NCBI RefSeq assembly: GCF_014284475.1
Contig: NZ_WJBC01000005.1
Span: 62,001-126,000 of the forward strand
DNA length: 64,000 nucleotides
Direction of reading: 5' to 3'
Origin: Acetobacterium fimetarium
GTDB lineage: Bacteria > Bacillota > Clostridia > Eubacteriales > Eubacteriaceae
The notes beneath the pieces are model-generated. The model was not told the DNA's origin. It worked only from the letters and a program-made list of their open reading frames with translations, and did not search any database. The translations under genes were made by a program, and so were the position numbers. This document shows positions 48,897 to 57,062 of this stretch, one piece after another (the stretch's first letter is position 1; each line of letters opens with the position of its first letter).

Positions 48897-48927
48897 AATT
48901 GACAATGATTTTCAATTAAAGTATAAT
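48897..48927 (+). promoter_or_regulatory. feoAB promoter with Fur-like box
   Basis: TTGACA (48899-48904) and TATAAT (48922-48927) with a 17 nt spacer form a consensus sigma-A promoter. TTGACAATGATTTTCAA (48899-48915) is an imperfect palindrome resembling iron-regulator (Fur) sites and covers the -35, so iron repression is likely. The transposon end lies about 40 bp upstream. Confidence 0.8.
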
Positions 48928-48955
48928 AAGACTAACAAATCAGGGAGGAGCTGAA

Positions 48956-49081
48956 ATGCGATGGTTAAGAATCGCAGGATGGCGAATCCTGAAATTACAG
49001 AGATATGGAGGTGTTTGTTATATTCACATTGAAGGATTTAAAACCAGGACAAAAAGCGTGTGTTGGTTCGATTGCGGTTGA
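48956..49081 (+). other. Possible 41-codon leader frame overlapping feoA
   Basis: GGGAGGAG sits 6 nt before an ATG opening 41 codons (MRWLRIAGWRILKLQRYGG and onward), ending inside feoA in another frame. This is the best ribosome site in the feo leader. It may be a leader peptide whose translation opens feoA, or chance. Confidence 0.4.
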
Positions 49082-49244
49082 AGGTCTGATGAGACGAAAG
49101 CTCATGGATATGGGTGTTACACCCGGTGTTGAGATAGAAGTTAATAAAACAGCTCCATTTGGGGATCCCATTGAAGTTCGGCTGAGAGGTTATGCGTTGA
49201 GTCTCAGAAAGAAAGACGCGGAAAATATTCTAATGGTTCAGTAG
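49005..49244 (+). CDS. feoA: Ferrous iron transport protein A
   Basis: A 79-residue SH3-like FeoA protein with LKDLKPGQKACVGSI, MRRKLMDMGVTPG and VRLRGYALSLRKKDA, which assists FeoB at the cytoplasmic side. The start is unclear: ATG 49005 gives extra residues MEVFVIFT and has no ribosome site, while a GGAGGTG just after it points to non-ATG codons near 49020-49029. Translation may be coupled to the upstream leader frame. feoB begins 29 nt after its stop. Confidence 0.93.
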   Translation: MEVFVIFTLKDLKPGQKACVGSIAVEGLMRRKLMDMGVTPGVEIEVNKTAPFGDPIEVRLRGYALSLRKKDAENILMVQ

Positions 49245-49273
49245 CATCAGGCAGAACGGAAATGAGGAAAAAT

Positions 49274-51298
49274 ATGAAATTTAAGGTTGCTTTGGCGGGA
49301 AATCCCAATGCGGGAAAGACCACGCTATTTAATTGTCTCACCGGCAGCAATCTGTATGTGGGTAACTGGCCGGGAGTGACGGTGGAAAAAAAGGAAGGCG
49401 AATTAAAGAATACTTCAGAAAGTATTTCATTGGTCGATCTTCCGGGTATTTATTCACTGGCACCCTATTCCATGGATGAGATTGTCTCGCGAAATTTTCT
49501 GCTGAATGAACATCCTGATCTTATCATCAACATCATTGATGCTTCAAATATCGAGCGTAATCTTTATTTAACCACGCAGCTCATGGAGCTGGATTGCCCA
49601 ATGGTTGGCGCTCTCAATATGATGGATGTCGTGGCGAAAAAAGGGGTAAAAATCGATGTTGACATGATGGAAAAACTGTTTGGCTTTCCGTTTGTGGAAA
49701 TATCGGCACAAAATGAAACGGGCATTGACGAGCTGATTCGATTGGTCGAGAAGATCGTGGTCGATGATAAAAGGCAGGCATTCCCGAAGATATTTCCCGA
49801 AAAAATCAATGAAATGTTTGAAGTATTTGAAAGTTTGTTGAAAGACAAGTACCCGGATGTTCTGGCGGATTATCCCCGGATTTTTCGAACGGTAAAACTG
49901 ATTGAAAAAGATGAGGAAATTTTGTCAAAGCTTGATGATCCGGCTGAATTATTGGGCGATATTGAGAAGACAAGAGAGCAGATCGAAGAGTTTTCAAAAC
50001 ATGATGTGGACAGCGCCATCGCGGATTTCCGTTACCGCTTTATCACTGACAGTGTCAATCAGGCAACACGAAAAACGAAAGAAAACAGCTTTCAGTTTGC
50101 GGAAAAACTCGATAAAGTTTTAATGAATCGCTTCGCGGCGATCCCGATTTTTTTTGTTTTCATGTTCATCATTTACTACATCTCCATCACGCTGGTGGGG
50201 AATTTAACCGTCGGCGGCATTGAGTGGTTCATCAACGACGTGCTGATCGTCAACATCGCATCGGGCCTGGGAGGCATCGGGGCAGATGATTGGATCATTG
50301 CTCTGATCAATGATGGGATTATCACCGGGGTGGGCGCCGTCATCACCTTTGTACCGCAGCTGATGGTCCTGTTCTTTTTTATCTCCATTCTGGAAGACAG
50401 CGGATATATGGCAAGAGTTGCTTTTATGATGGATCGTATCTTCCGCCATTTTGGGATGTCAGGAAAATCCTTCATTCCCATGGTTGTCGGCTTGGGCTGT
50501 TCGGTTCCGGGGATCATGGCAACACGGACGCTGGAAAATGAACGAGAACGTAAATTGACAGCCGTTTTGACACCGTTTATTTCATGTGGTGCGAAAATGC
50601 CGATCTACATCCTGATGGCTTCGGTGTTCTTTACCGCGAATCAGACATTGCTGGTGTTTTCGCTCTATCTGATCAGTTTGATTGTGGTCTTTTCGTCCGG
50701 GTTCATTCTTTCAAAAACCTGGTTCAAGGGGGCCGATTCGGGTTATCTTCTTGAGATTCCACCCTATCGACTGCCCAAATTGAAGAATACCCTGACTCAG
50801 GTATGGGATAGAATAAAAGAATTCCTGATACGGGCAGGAACCATTATCTTTGCGGCATCGGTCGTTTTATGGTTTTTACAGAACTTTACGCTGTCGTTTC
50901 AAATGGTGCAATCCGCGGATGAAAGCATTCTGGCAGCCTTTGGCAAATTGATTGCGCCGGTTTTCGTACCGCTCGGTTTCGGCAACTGGATGGCCTCTGT
51001 TGCATTGCTGACTGGCATTGCGGCCAAAGAAATGATTATCAGTACCTTGAGCGTATTGACGGCGGGTCAGGCAAGCGGCCTGACGGACGCAATCAGTCAG
51101 ATTTTCACACCGGTTTCGGCTTATAGTTTTATAATTTTTGTGTTGTTGGCATCACCTTGTATGGCGGCGCTTGCCACCATGAAAAAAGAGCTGGGAAACT
51201 GGAAAGACTTTCTTTTTGCACTGGCTTACCAAATTGGTTTAGCCTACGTCGTGTCCTTTCTAGTTTTTCAGATCGGAAGCAGAATATTTATTTATTAG
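49274..51298 (+). CDS. feoB: Ferrous iron transporter FeoB
   Basis: A 674-residue protein from ATG 49274, chosen over ATG 49262 because GAGG lies 6 nt upstream. The N-terminal GTPase shows G1 GNPNAGKTT, G3 DLPG and switch NWPGVTVEKK. The membrane part has two Gate segments (VGLGCSVPGIMATR and ASPCMAALATM) around roughly ten helices. It imports Fe(II) and is the main anaerobic iron importer in many bacteria. feoA is upstream and the Cys-rich protein downstream. Confidence 0.97.
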   Translation: MKFKVALAGNPNAGKTTLFNCLTGSNLYVGNWPGVTVEKKEGELKNTSESISLVDLPGIYSLAPYSMDEIVSRNFLLNEHPDLIINIIDASNIERNLYLTTQLMELDCPMVGALNMMDVVAKKGVKIDVDMMEKLFGFPFVEISAQNETGIDELIRLVEKIVVDDKRQAFPKIFPEKINEMFEVFESLLKDKYPDVLADYPRIFRTVKLIEKDEEILSKLDDPAELLGDIEKTREQIEEFSKHDVDSAIADFRYRFITDSVNQATRKTKENSFQFAEKLDKVLMNRFAAIPIFFVFMFIIYYISITLVGNLTVGGIEWFINDVLIVNIASGLGGIGADDWIIALINDGIITGVGAVITFVPQLMVLFFFISILEDSGYMARVAFMMDRIFRHFGMSGKSFIPMVVGLGCSVPGIMATRTLENERERKLTAVLTPFISCGAKMPIYILMASVFFTANQTLLVFSLYLISLIVVFSSGFILSKTWFKGADSGYLLEIPPYRLPKLKNTLTQVWDRIKEFLIRAGTIIFAASVVLWFLQNFTLSFQMVQSADESILAAFGKLIAPVFVPLGFGNWMASVALLTGIAAKEMIISTLSVLTAGQASGLTDAISQIFTPVSAYSFIIFVLLASPCMAALATMKKELGNWKDFLFALAYQIGLAYVVSFLVFQIGSRIFIY

Positions 51299-51319
51299 AG
51301 ATCAGAAAGCAGGTATAAA

Positions 51320-51493
51320 ATGGTTACGTGGATATTGGCAGCTTTGATTATTGGCGCTGCCGGTTATGTTATATTTAAAAAAGTCAGGAAGATGAAATCA
51401 GGAGATTTTACCTGTGAAGGCTGTAAAGGCGGAAGTTGCCCCGGTTGCAAAACGGGAACAGAAGATCCTCAGAAAAACAAAAAAGAGCTTTAA
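51320..51493 (+). CDS. FeoB-associated Cys-rich membrane protein
   Basis: A 57-residue protein with one N-terminal membrane helix (residues 3-20), a basic stop-transfer (KKVRKMKSG) and four cysteines in CEGCKGGSCPGC. It fits the small FeoB-associated protein family, which may hand iron on or bind it. AAAGCAGGT precedes the ATG 21 nt after feoB. Confidence 0.9.
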   Translation: MVTWILAALIIGAAGYVIFKKVRKMKSGDFTCEGCKGGSCPGCKTGTEDPQKNKKEL

Positions 51494-51634
51494 GTAGCTG
51501 CAAAATTTTGAGCGTTGTAGGTTTGGGGACCATTGTTTTATCGGTTGCAATATGCAACGAAAAATAAATTTTTACTCTTTCTTTAATTGATTTATCGTGT
51601 TACCATTCAAGTTAAAAGAGAATGGAGAGAAAAA
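51494..51634 (+). other. Short gap before the pilin operon
   Basis: A small stem, GTTGCA/TGCAAC around ATA (51544-51558), precedes an AT-rich tract. It may be a weak feo terminator. No gene or clear promoter was seen. Confidence 0.4.
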
Positions 51635-51994
51635 GTGGAAAATAAAGACAGCCCTTTCAGACTCGCTCAAAATGTTTGTGGGTTTACGCTAATCGAGGTA
51701 ATCGTGGTGATCGCGATCCTGGGAGCGTTGACCGCTTTGGCATTGCCGCGTTTTACTGGGGTTCTTGCGAATTCGCAGGAAAAAACAGATTTGGCAAATG
51801 TTCACATCGTTCAAAGTGCTGTCGAACTGTATGAGGCTGAAAAAGGTGAGATCCCATCCACGATAGCCACTTTTGACGGATTGGTTACAGAATTGAACGC
51901 AAAGGGCTATTTAAAAAATGCCGAGATAAAGCCAGTGAGCAAAAATAAAGTATTTAGTTATGATAAATCGACCAAAACAGTGAGCCTCAAATAG
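51635..51994 (+). CDS. Type IV pilin / GspG-like major prepilin
   Basis: A 119-residue prepilin from a GTG at 51635, with GGAGAG 7 nt upstream. The signal ends NVCG and the mature protein begins FTLIEVIVVIAILGAL, the class III site with Gly at -1 and Glu at +5. The C-terminal part is short and soluble, like ComGC or PulG. It is first of an operon of five pilin-like genes followed by pilM, pilN and pilO; it may be the main subunit. Confidence 0.92.
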   Translation: MENKDSPFRLAQNVCGFTLIEVIVVIAILGALTALALPRFTGVLANSQEKTDLANVHIVQSAVELYEAEKGEIPSTIATFDGLVTELNAKGYLKNAEIKPVSKNKVFSYDKSTKTVSLK

Positions 51995-52005
51995 AAGTGA
52001 AAGAG

Positions 52006-52521
52006 ATGAAAAATGTAGCAGATGTAAACGAATACATATTTTCTGCGGCCAAAGAAAGAACAACGAAAAAGTCAGGGCGATTTCAAAAAGGGTATACCTT
52101 ACTGGAACTCGTGGTGACTTTGTCAATACTGTCATTTCTGACGGTATCCATGGTAAGCTTTGGCTTTGGAGAAAAAGAGAAAATTGCGGAAAATGCCTTC
52201 AATGCAGAATGTGAAAAGATTCTGTACACATTGCTTCAGTATCAAAATGAAGCCATCATGGATGGCTGTCCACGGAAGATACGGTTTCTGGATCAGGGGA
52301 TGCAGGTAAATTGGACCAAGGATAGCATCAATCATCAGACCGTGATTCCGGTGGCGACATTTCGTTTTTTCGGTGCCTATACGGGATTGAGTTCGCTCAA
52401 GCTCTATGGCAGTGGCACCGTCTCAACAGGAGGAACGGTGAAGCTGACGAGTCCCAGCGGCAGCGTCAGAAAAATAATTATACAGCCCGGCAATGGAAGG
52501 ATCTATTTGGATGAGCCATAA
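52006..52521 (+). CDS. Prepilin-like protein (GspH/FimT-type)
   Basis: A 171-residue prepilin with FQKG before YTLLELVVTLSILSFL, a PilD-type cleavage site with Glu at +5. The C-terminal Gly/Ser-rich beta region (SGTVSTGGTVKLTS) resembles GspH or FimT minor pilins. ATG 52006 was chosen; a GTG at 51997 is also possible. The next gene overlaps its end. Confidence 0.88.
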   Translation: MKNVADVNEYIFSAAKERTTKKSGRFQKGYTLLELVVTLSILSFLTVSMVSFGFGEKEKIAENAFNAECEKILYTLLQYQNEAIMDGCPRKIRFLDQGMQVNWTKDSINHQTVIPVATFRFFGAYTGLSSLKLYGSGTVSTGGTVKLTSPSGSVRKIIIQPGNGRIYLDEP

Positions 52522-52918
52522 ACGAAACGGTCAATTCAGACGGTTAAAGGAAACACAAACCGGCTATACCCTGGTGGAGGCGATTATTGCGATTGCTATC
52601 TGCGGTTTTGGGCTTACCGCCATTCTGGGACTCTATGGAATGGCGATTAAAACGGAGATGGTTTCAAAAAATATTTTTGAACAGTCCATTGAAATCAACA
52701 GCATGTACGATGAGATTTCTGGAAGTTTAAAGGAACCCGCCGCCGAAACGCTTTCCGAAAAAGTGGCTGCCGTTTTACAAAGCGGCTATCCGGATTATCG
52801 GCTGGAAGAAATAAAAAGCAATGATGAGCCGAATCTGTATACGATCAAAATTTCGCATCAAGGGCCAAACAGTCGGGAGAAGGTATTCTTTTTCAAAGTT
52901 ATTTGGAGGCCGTCATGA
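52511..52918 (+). CDS. Prepilin-like protein (PilV/GspI-type)
   Basis: A 135-residue minor prepilin from ATG 52511, with AAGGA upstream. The signal ends ETQTG before YTLVEAIIAIAICGFG (Glu at +5). Likely a tip or priming subunit. Overlaps both neighbours. Confidence 0.86.
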   Translation: MSHKRNGQFRRLKETQTGYTLVEAIIAIAICGFGLTAILGLYGMAIKTEMVSKNIFEQSIEINSMYDEISGSLKEPAAETLSEKVAAVLQSGYPDYRLEEIKSNDEPNLYTIKISHQGPNSREKVFFFKVIWRPS

Positions 52919-53427
52919 AAAAGAAGCCTTTTAATGAAGACGGTTATTCTCTGATTGAAGCCATCATGGCTTTGATGGTGATCGCGCTGGTTCTGGTCAT
53001 GCTGTTGACAGGACTGGTATTTGTGAACAGCATTCATGATAAAGCGCAAATCAACCAAAAAGTCGCCTACAACGAACGCTATTTAAACCTTTTCTTTCAA
53101 AAACAGGTTCTGAAATCGGAGCGCATCATCGTTAAACACAACCGCGTCTACCTGCAGGATTTGGATAGCCCGGACAGTTTTTATAATTTTTATCAATATC
53201 AATATGGTTTGTTGCGACGTTTCAAAGTCGATAATATAAAATTCAACCTGATCGGAGGCGGGGAAAACAGTCAGTTTTCTGATAATATCCGGAGTTTTGC
53301 CCTTACTCTGGGACCGCATAACGAAATAGTGCTTGAATATACATTGGCCGTTGATGGACAAAGCTATCAGCGGAAAACGACGATTCAGCACGGAAAGACC
53401 GTGGAATTTCTTGATAAAGCTTATTAA
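52915..53427 (+). CDS. Prepilin-like protein (PilW/GspJ-type)
   Basis: A 170-residue minor prepilin from ATG 52915 (MKKKPFNEDG), with GGAGG 5 nt upstream. The mature sequence begins YSLIEAIMALMVIAL (Glu at +5). The frame is open four codons earlier but inside the ribosome site. Overlaps the previous gene by 4 nt. Confidence 0.87.
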   Translation: MKKKPFNEDGYSLIEAIMALMVIALVLVMLLTGLVFVNSIHDKAQINQKVAYNERYLNLFFQKQVLKSERIIVKHNRVYLQDLDSPDSFYNFYQYQYGLLRRFKVDNIKFNLIGGGENSQFSDNIRSFALTLGPHNEIVLEYTLAVDGQSYQRKTTIQHGKTVEFLDKAY

Positions 53428-53839
53428 CAACGAAGAAGGATTTATCCTGCCGCTGGTGCTTGTGGTGATTGCTCTGCTGGCCGGAGGCGTCGGATACTTA
53501 TTAACTCAGGGAATTGCCGAACTGCATGCAAATGTGTTGAATCAGGATTACGAGCTTTGTGTTTTAACAGGGAAAAATGCCATGGCGGTTGTGCAAGCCG
53601 AACTGGAGAACAATATCCATTATAACGGAACAGCGGCGATGGAAAACGATGAAAATGGCGGCAGTTACAGCATTGCAGTCACAGAAGCATCTGAAAACCT
53701 ACGCGTTGTCGAGATAAAAAGCCGGTATGGTGATTTCAAAAAAGGCATAACTGGTGAGATCGAGATTATGCCCGCGAGTGAAGAAACAGATAAGGGGAAA
53801 ATCCTGTCATTTAAATGGAAAATGGTGGAGGTAGAATGA
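53411..53839 (+). CDS. PilX/GspK-like pilus protein
   Basis: A protein of about 142 residues with an N-terminal hydrophobic stretch after NNEEG (FILPLVLVVIALLAGG). The Gly before Phe suggests prepilin cleavage, but +5 is not Glu, as in GspK-type tip pilins and PilX-like proteins. A TTG at 53411 is the most likely start, overlapping the previous gene; its ribosome site is weak. The product may cap the filament. Confidence 0.75.
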   Translation: MIKLINNEEGFILPLVLVVIALLAGGVGYLLTQGIAELHANVLNQDYELCVLTGKNAMAVVQAELENNIHYNGTAAMENDENGGSYSIAVTEASENLRVVEIKSRYGDFKKGITGEIEIMPASEETDKGKILSFKWKMVEVE

Positions 53840-54837
53840 AAAAGGAAAAAAGACAATGGGTGGTTGATCTGGGTACGGAACTAACGAAAATAATCAGTGG
53901 ATACCGCAATGAAGCCGGCATTGTGCAAATCGAAAACTACTGGATTGAGAAAACACCGAAAGATGTTTTTAATGAGGGGATGCCGGAAAAAAAGATCGAT
54001 CTGGTGGTGTTTCTCAGAACACTGCTTAAGGGTCATAGCAGAAAAGATGATTTGATGCTGGTGCTCAATCACAGAAAAATGATCGTGTCGTCTTTTGCCT
54101 ATCCGATGATGACCCAGGAGGATCTCAAAAAGGCCGTCAAATGGGAAATGCAGGTGATGATCCCAGAAAAGTTGGCTGAATGGGACAGCGCTTACCATGA
54201 AATCAGTAACGCTACCAAGGCCAAGGCCACTGAAAAGATTGATGACTGGCGGATTGATTATTTGGCCAAAGAGCGGATTGAAAGATTTGAATATCTGGGC
54301 TTCGATGATAAGAAAATCGATGCCCTGGGCATAGCGGTACAAAAAGAATTGCTGGATGCATACTGCAGGGTTTTCAAGAGCACCAAACATGCACTGAAAC
54401 GGATTGAACCGCAGTTTTACGGATATGGAAAACTGCTCGATGCGGAAGCAAAAAGAATGGATTTGCTCATTGATATGGGTCAGACCGGCGCCCGTCTGAT
54501 GTTTTATGATAAGGGCTTCCTTCAGGAAGAAAGACGGATCGAAACGCGGGTCTCATCGGATCTGGATGGTTATCTGGCACCGATTGTCAAAGGAATAATG
54601 GATAGTTTTCAATCGCCGTTAGGGATTGCCAGAGGGTATGAAAAAAGCAATATCTATTTACTGGGTGGAGAAAGCATCAAGGACGGAGTTCTGGCCAGCA
54701 TCGGAGCGAAGATTAACAAAGAAATCAAATCGCTTTCATGTTTTCTGGAAAATCAGCAATTGTTTCGTTTCCCGGAAGAAATAACCAAAGACGAGATTTG
54801 CTTATTGTTGCCCTGTTTAAGTGGTATGCTGAGATAA
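53836..54837 (+). CDS. pilM: PilM-like actin-fold ATPase
   Basis: A 333-residue cytoplasmic actin-like protein with VVDLGTELTKIISG (phosphate 1-type) and LLIDMGQTGARLMFYD (phosphate 2-type). PilM binds the PilN N-terminus and links it to the assembly ATPase. ATG 53836 has GGAGG 5 nt upstream and overlaps the previous stop (ATGA). Adenosine site residues LLGGE are present. Confidence 0.87.
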   Translation: MKKEKRQWVVDLGTELTKIISGYRNEAGIVQIENYWIEKTPKDVFNEGMPEKKIDLVVFLRTLLKGHSRKDDLMLVLNHRKMIVSSFAYPMMTQEDLKKAVKWEMQVMIPEKLAEWDSAYHEISNATKAKATEKIDDWRIDYLAKERIERFEYLGFDDKKIDALGIAVQKELLDAYCRVFKSTKHALKRIEPQFYGYGKLLDAEAKRMDLLIDMGQTGARLMFYDKGFLQEERRIETRVSSDLDGYLAPIVKGIMDSFQSPLGIARGYEKSNIYLLGGESIKDGVLASIGAKINKEIKSLSCFLENQQLFRFPEEITKDEICLLLPCLSGMLR

Positions 54838-54865
54838 CAGTTTTGTGATAGGAATGGAAATTGAT

Positions 54866-55453
54866 ATGAAAACAGAAATAAACCTGTTGCCAATTCATTC
54901 AGGGAAGGAAAGAATCGGGAAATTATCAGGTAGAGACATGTGGATCATGATTATTATTGCATTGACGATTTTATTTATTGCGACCGATGGTATTTTAAGC
55001 ATACTCAATCAAAATTGTCTGGCGAGCATACAACAAGTTGATGCGGTTATCAAGAATAAAAGTGAATCCCAGATTGTCTATCAGAATATTTCTGATCAGA
55101 ACGCGTTATTGGAACATCAAATTATACTGAAGGAAGCCTTGACGCAGAACAAAGATTTATCGCTGCAGTCATTAATTGACGTATGTGATACGCTTCCGAC
55201 CGGCGTCAGCCTGATCGAATATACATTCATTGACGGAAATTTGAAAGTGACTGGTCGTACGAAAAACCAGGAGGATATCTTTCTGTTCAAAGATCAGCTG
55301 ATGACACGTGAGTTGTTCAAGAATGTGAGCATCCAGAATACTTCAAATAAAACATTGCCTGATGGTGAAAATAAAAGCACCACCAATGAGGCTGCAAATG
55401 CAAACATCTGGGAATTCACGTTCGCGATCCAGGTTGCAGATGGTGACAAATAA
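54866..55453 (+). CDS. pilN: PilN-like pilus assembly protein
   Basis: A 195-residue protein with the N-terminal EINLLP motif that PilM grips, one membrane helix (about residues 24-45), and a C-terminal ferredoxin-like domain with SLQSLIDVCDTLPTGVSL and LKVTGRTKNQEDI. ATG 54866 was taken because EINLLP normally begins a few residues in; upstream in-frame starts exist at 54845 and 54854. Confidence 0.87.
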   Translation: MKTEINLLPIHSGKERIGKLSGRDMWIMIIIALTILFIATDGILSILNQNCLASIQQVDAVIKNKSESQIVYQNISDQNALLEHQIILKEALTQNKDLSLQSLIDVCDTLPTGVSLIEYTFIDGNLKVTGRTKNQEDIFLFKDQLMTRELFKNVSIQNTSNKTLPDGENKSTTNEAANANIWEFTFAIQVADGDK

Positions 55454-56136
55454 TGAGCCGAAATGTTATCGACAAAACCAGTCAAAAAGAAGCGCAAACA
55501 AGTGATCAGGGCCTGAAACTGAAAATCGAAAAAGGCATTATTCTGGTTGCCGTTCTCATTATGATGACGGCATTTATTTTGGTTCCCCAATATCAGGCGT
55601 ATGCTTTAAACAAGGCAGTTCTGCAGGAAAAGCGCAACATCAGCACGGGCTTTCCCGAAGAAATGACAAAAGAGGCGTATTTGTCGGAAGTGGGAAGCAT
55701 TCGCGAAAAACTTAATGAGAGCCGAAATGATATTCCGGAAAATATTGATACGGTAGGGCTCTATTACGGAATGGTGCAGATGGCAGAGGATGCAGAAGTC
55801 ACGCTGGTATCGATCGAGTTCAACACACTGAATACTCAAATGGAGGAGGCAGTCGGTGTGAAAATTGACAAGGCGTTTATTGAAAATGAAGACAAAACAA
55901 TAAAAGGACCGGATGGCAGATATTTGGCCAGTTGTTCGTTCACGGTTGTCTGCTCGGGAAATGAAGCGAACTTCATCCGCTTGCTTCAGGCAGTGGCAGT
56001 CTATCAACCAATTGTAAAAGTAATCGATACGGAAATAAAAGGCGATGTTCTGTCCGGCAAGACCATGACTTTGAAGCTGGAAAGTTACGGAACAGTTGAT
56101 GAAATAACGAAAGAAAAAGCTGATCAGAATAGTTGA
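55453..56136 (+). CDS. pilO: PilO-like pilus assembly protein
   Basis: A 227-residue protein with a cytoplasmic stretch of about 30 residues, one membrane helix (about 29-50), coiled-coil, and a ferredoxin-like C-terminal domain. It pairs with PilN in the alignment complex. The start overlaps the pilN stop by one base (TAATG). It is last of the operon; no assembly ATPase, platform or prepilin peptidase gene is nearby. Confidence 0.82.
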   Translation: MSRNVIDKTSQKEAQTSDQGLKLKIEKGIILVAVLIMMTAFILVPQYQAYALNKAVLQEKRNISTGFPEEMTKEAYLSEVGSIREKLNESRNDIPENIDTVGLYYGMVQMAEDAEVTLVSIEFNTLNTQMEEAVGVKIDKAFIENEDKTIKGPDGRYLASCSFTVVCSGNEANFIRLLQAVAVYQPIVKVIDTEIKGDVLSGKTMTLKLESYGTVDEITKEKADQNS

Positions 56137-56145
56137 ATCAGCTTT
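56117..56145. terminator. Hairpin at the convergent pilO/marR end
   Basis: AAAGCTGAT (56117-56125) pairs with ATCAGCTTT (56137-56145). There is no T-run on the plus side, so it is a weak terminator. Confidence 0.5.
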
Positions 56146-56206
56146 CACGGTATTAAAATGATAGTTTTTTAAATGGCGTTGTTACAAAATGTTTTACTTT
56201 TCGGGA

Positions 56207-56824
56207 TTAAATTTCGCGGCGATCGAGGATTTCGTTTAAACTTGAATAAAAATCCGAAAAAATACGCTGAAGTTCGTCGATCTCCTGGCTGGAAAGGTTT
56301 TCAATGACTTCGTTAACGGGTTTGAATAAATCGGTATGAGCACTGCCAAGTTGAGAAAAAATGGATTGACCGTCTTCGGAGAGTGTAAAAACGACTTCAC
56401 GCGTATTGACCGCTGATTTTTCTTTTTTGATCAAGCTCTTTTCCAGAAGCTTGGAAGTGCATTTGGAAATCGCACTCTTGGAAATGCCAATTTTGTTGGC
56501 CAGTTGCGTTAAGTTTATTTCTGGAAAATGACCAATCATATCGAGCGCCTTGAGCTCAGAAGGAAACAGTGAATACGAACGGCTGCTCACATTGAAATTC
56601 TGGGGGAGCACAAGGATATTTTGATATAGATTTGCTGAATCCACGATGAGTTTTTTTACCGTCGTCCGATCAACCGCTGCAGTCGGCTGAATATCGGAAG
56701 TTTTTGATTTTTTTTCAACGGTACCTGATTTTTTTTCTTCATTCAGATTCTTCTTTTTTGATTCTTTCTTGGAATCCCTGACTTCTTTGCCAGTCAGTTT
56801 CTTGCTCTTTTTCTCTTTCTTCAA
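56207..56824 (-). CDS. MarR-family regulator with Lys/Glu-rich N-terminal tail
   Basis: A protein of about 205 residues from a TTG at 56824, chosen because GAAAGGGG lies 7 nt upstream; an ATG at 56878 adds 18 residues but has no site. The first 55 residues are charged and low in complexity (KKEKKSKKLTGKEV and so on). Residues 75-205 are a winged helix: INLTQLANKIGISKSAISK and LIKKEKSAVNTREVVFTLSEDG. It is divergent from the BMP transporter genes and probably represses them or another uptake function. The tail is not usual for MarR proteins. Confidence 0.88.
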   Translation of the reverse strand: MKKEKKSKKLTGKEVRDSKKESKKKNLNEEKKSGTVEKKSKTSDIQPTAAVDRTTVKKLIVDSANLYQNILVLPQNFNVSSRSYSLFPSELKALDMIGHFPEINLTQLANKIGISKSAISKCTSKLLEKSLIKKEKSAVNTREVVFTLSEDGQSIFSQLGSAHTDLFKPVNEVIENLSSQEIDELQRIFSDFYSSLNEILDRREI

Positions 56825-56878
56825 AACGATACCCCTTTCAAAAAATTGTTTAACCATGGCGATGGTTTTGTTCACCAT

Positions 56879-57062
56879 GTTTACATACTACAATAATAAC
56901 GAACTATAGCGCTGATTGCAACAGAAATTGTACTTTTGTTCATTGTTTTATTCTGCTTTTTTAGATTGCATTTTAGATGTTTTTTAGTTAAAATAATAAC
57001 GTGGGTAAGACTGTTTCATAGAACAAACAGGGTTACACCTAATTTTAATTAGGAGGAACGGA
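56879..57062 (+). promoter_or_regulatory. Divergent marR/bmp region with ribosome-site hairpin
   Basis: CCTAATT (57038-57044) pairs with AATTAGG (57047-57053); the second arm includes part of the AGGAGG ribosome site of the bmp gene, so the fold could lower translation. A CTGTTT/AAACAG hairpin lies just before (57011-57030). A TAAAAT word near 56989 is a possible -10. No purine riboswitch was seen. Confidence 0.5.

Noticed and set aside
57000-57062. Purine riboswitch ahead of the nucleoside transporter
   Set aside because: None of the conserved purine aptamer blocks was found.
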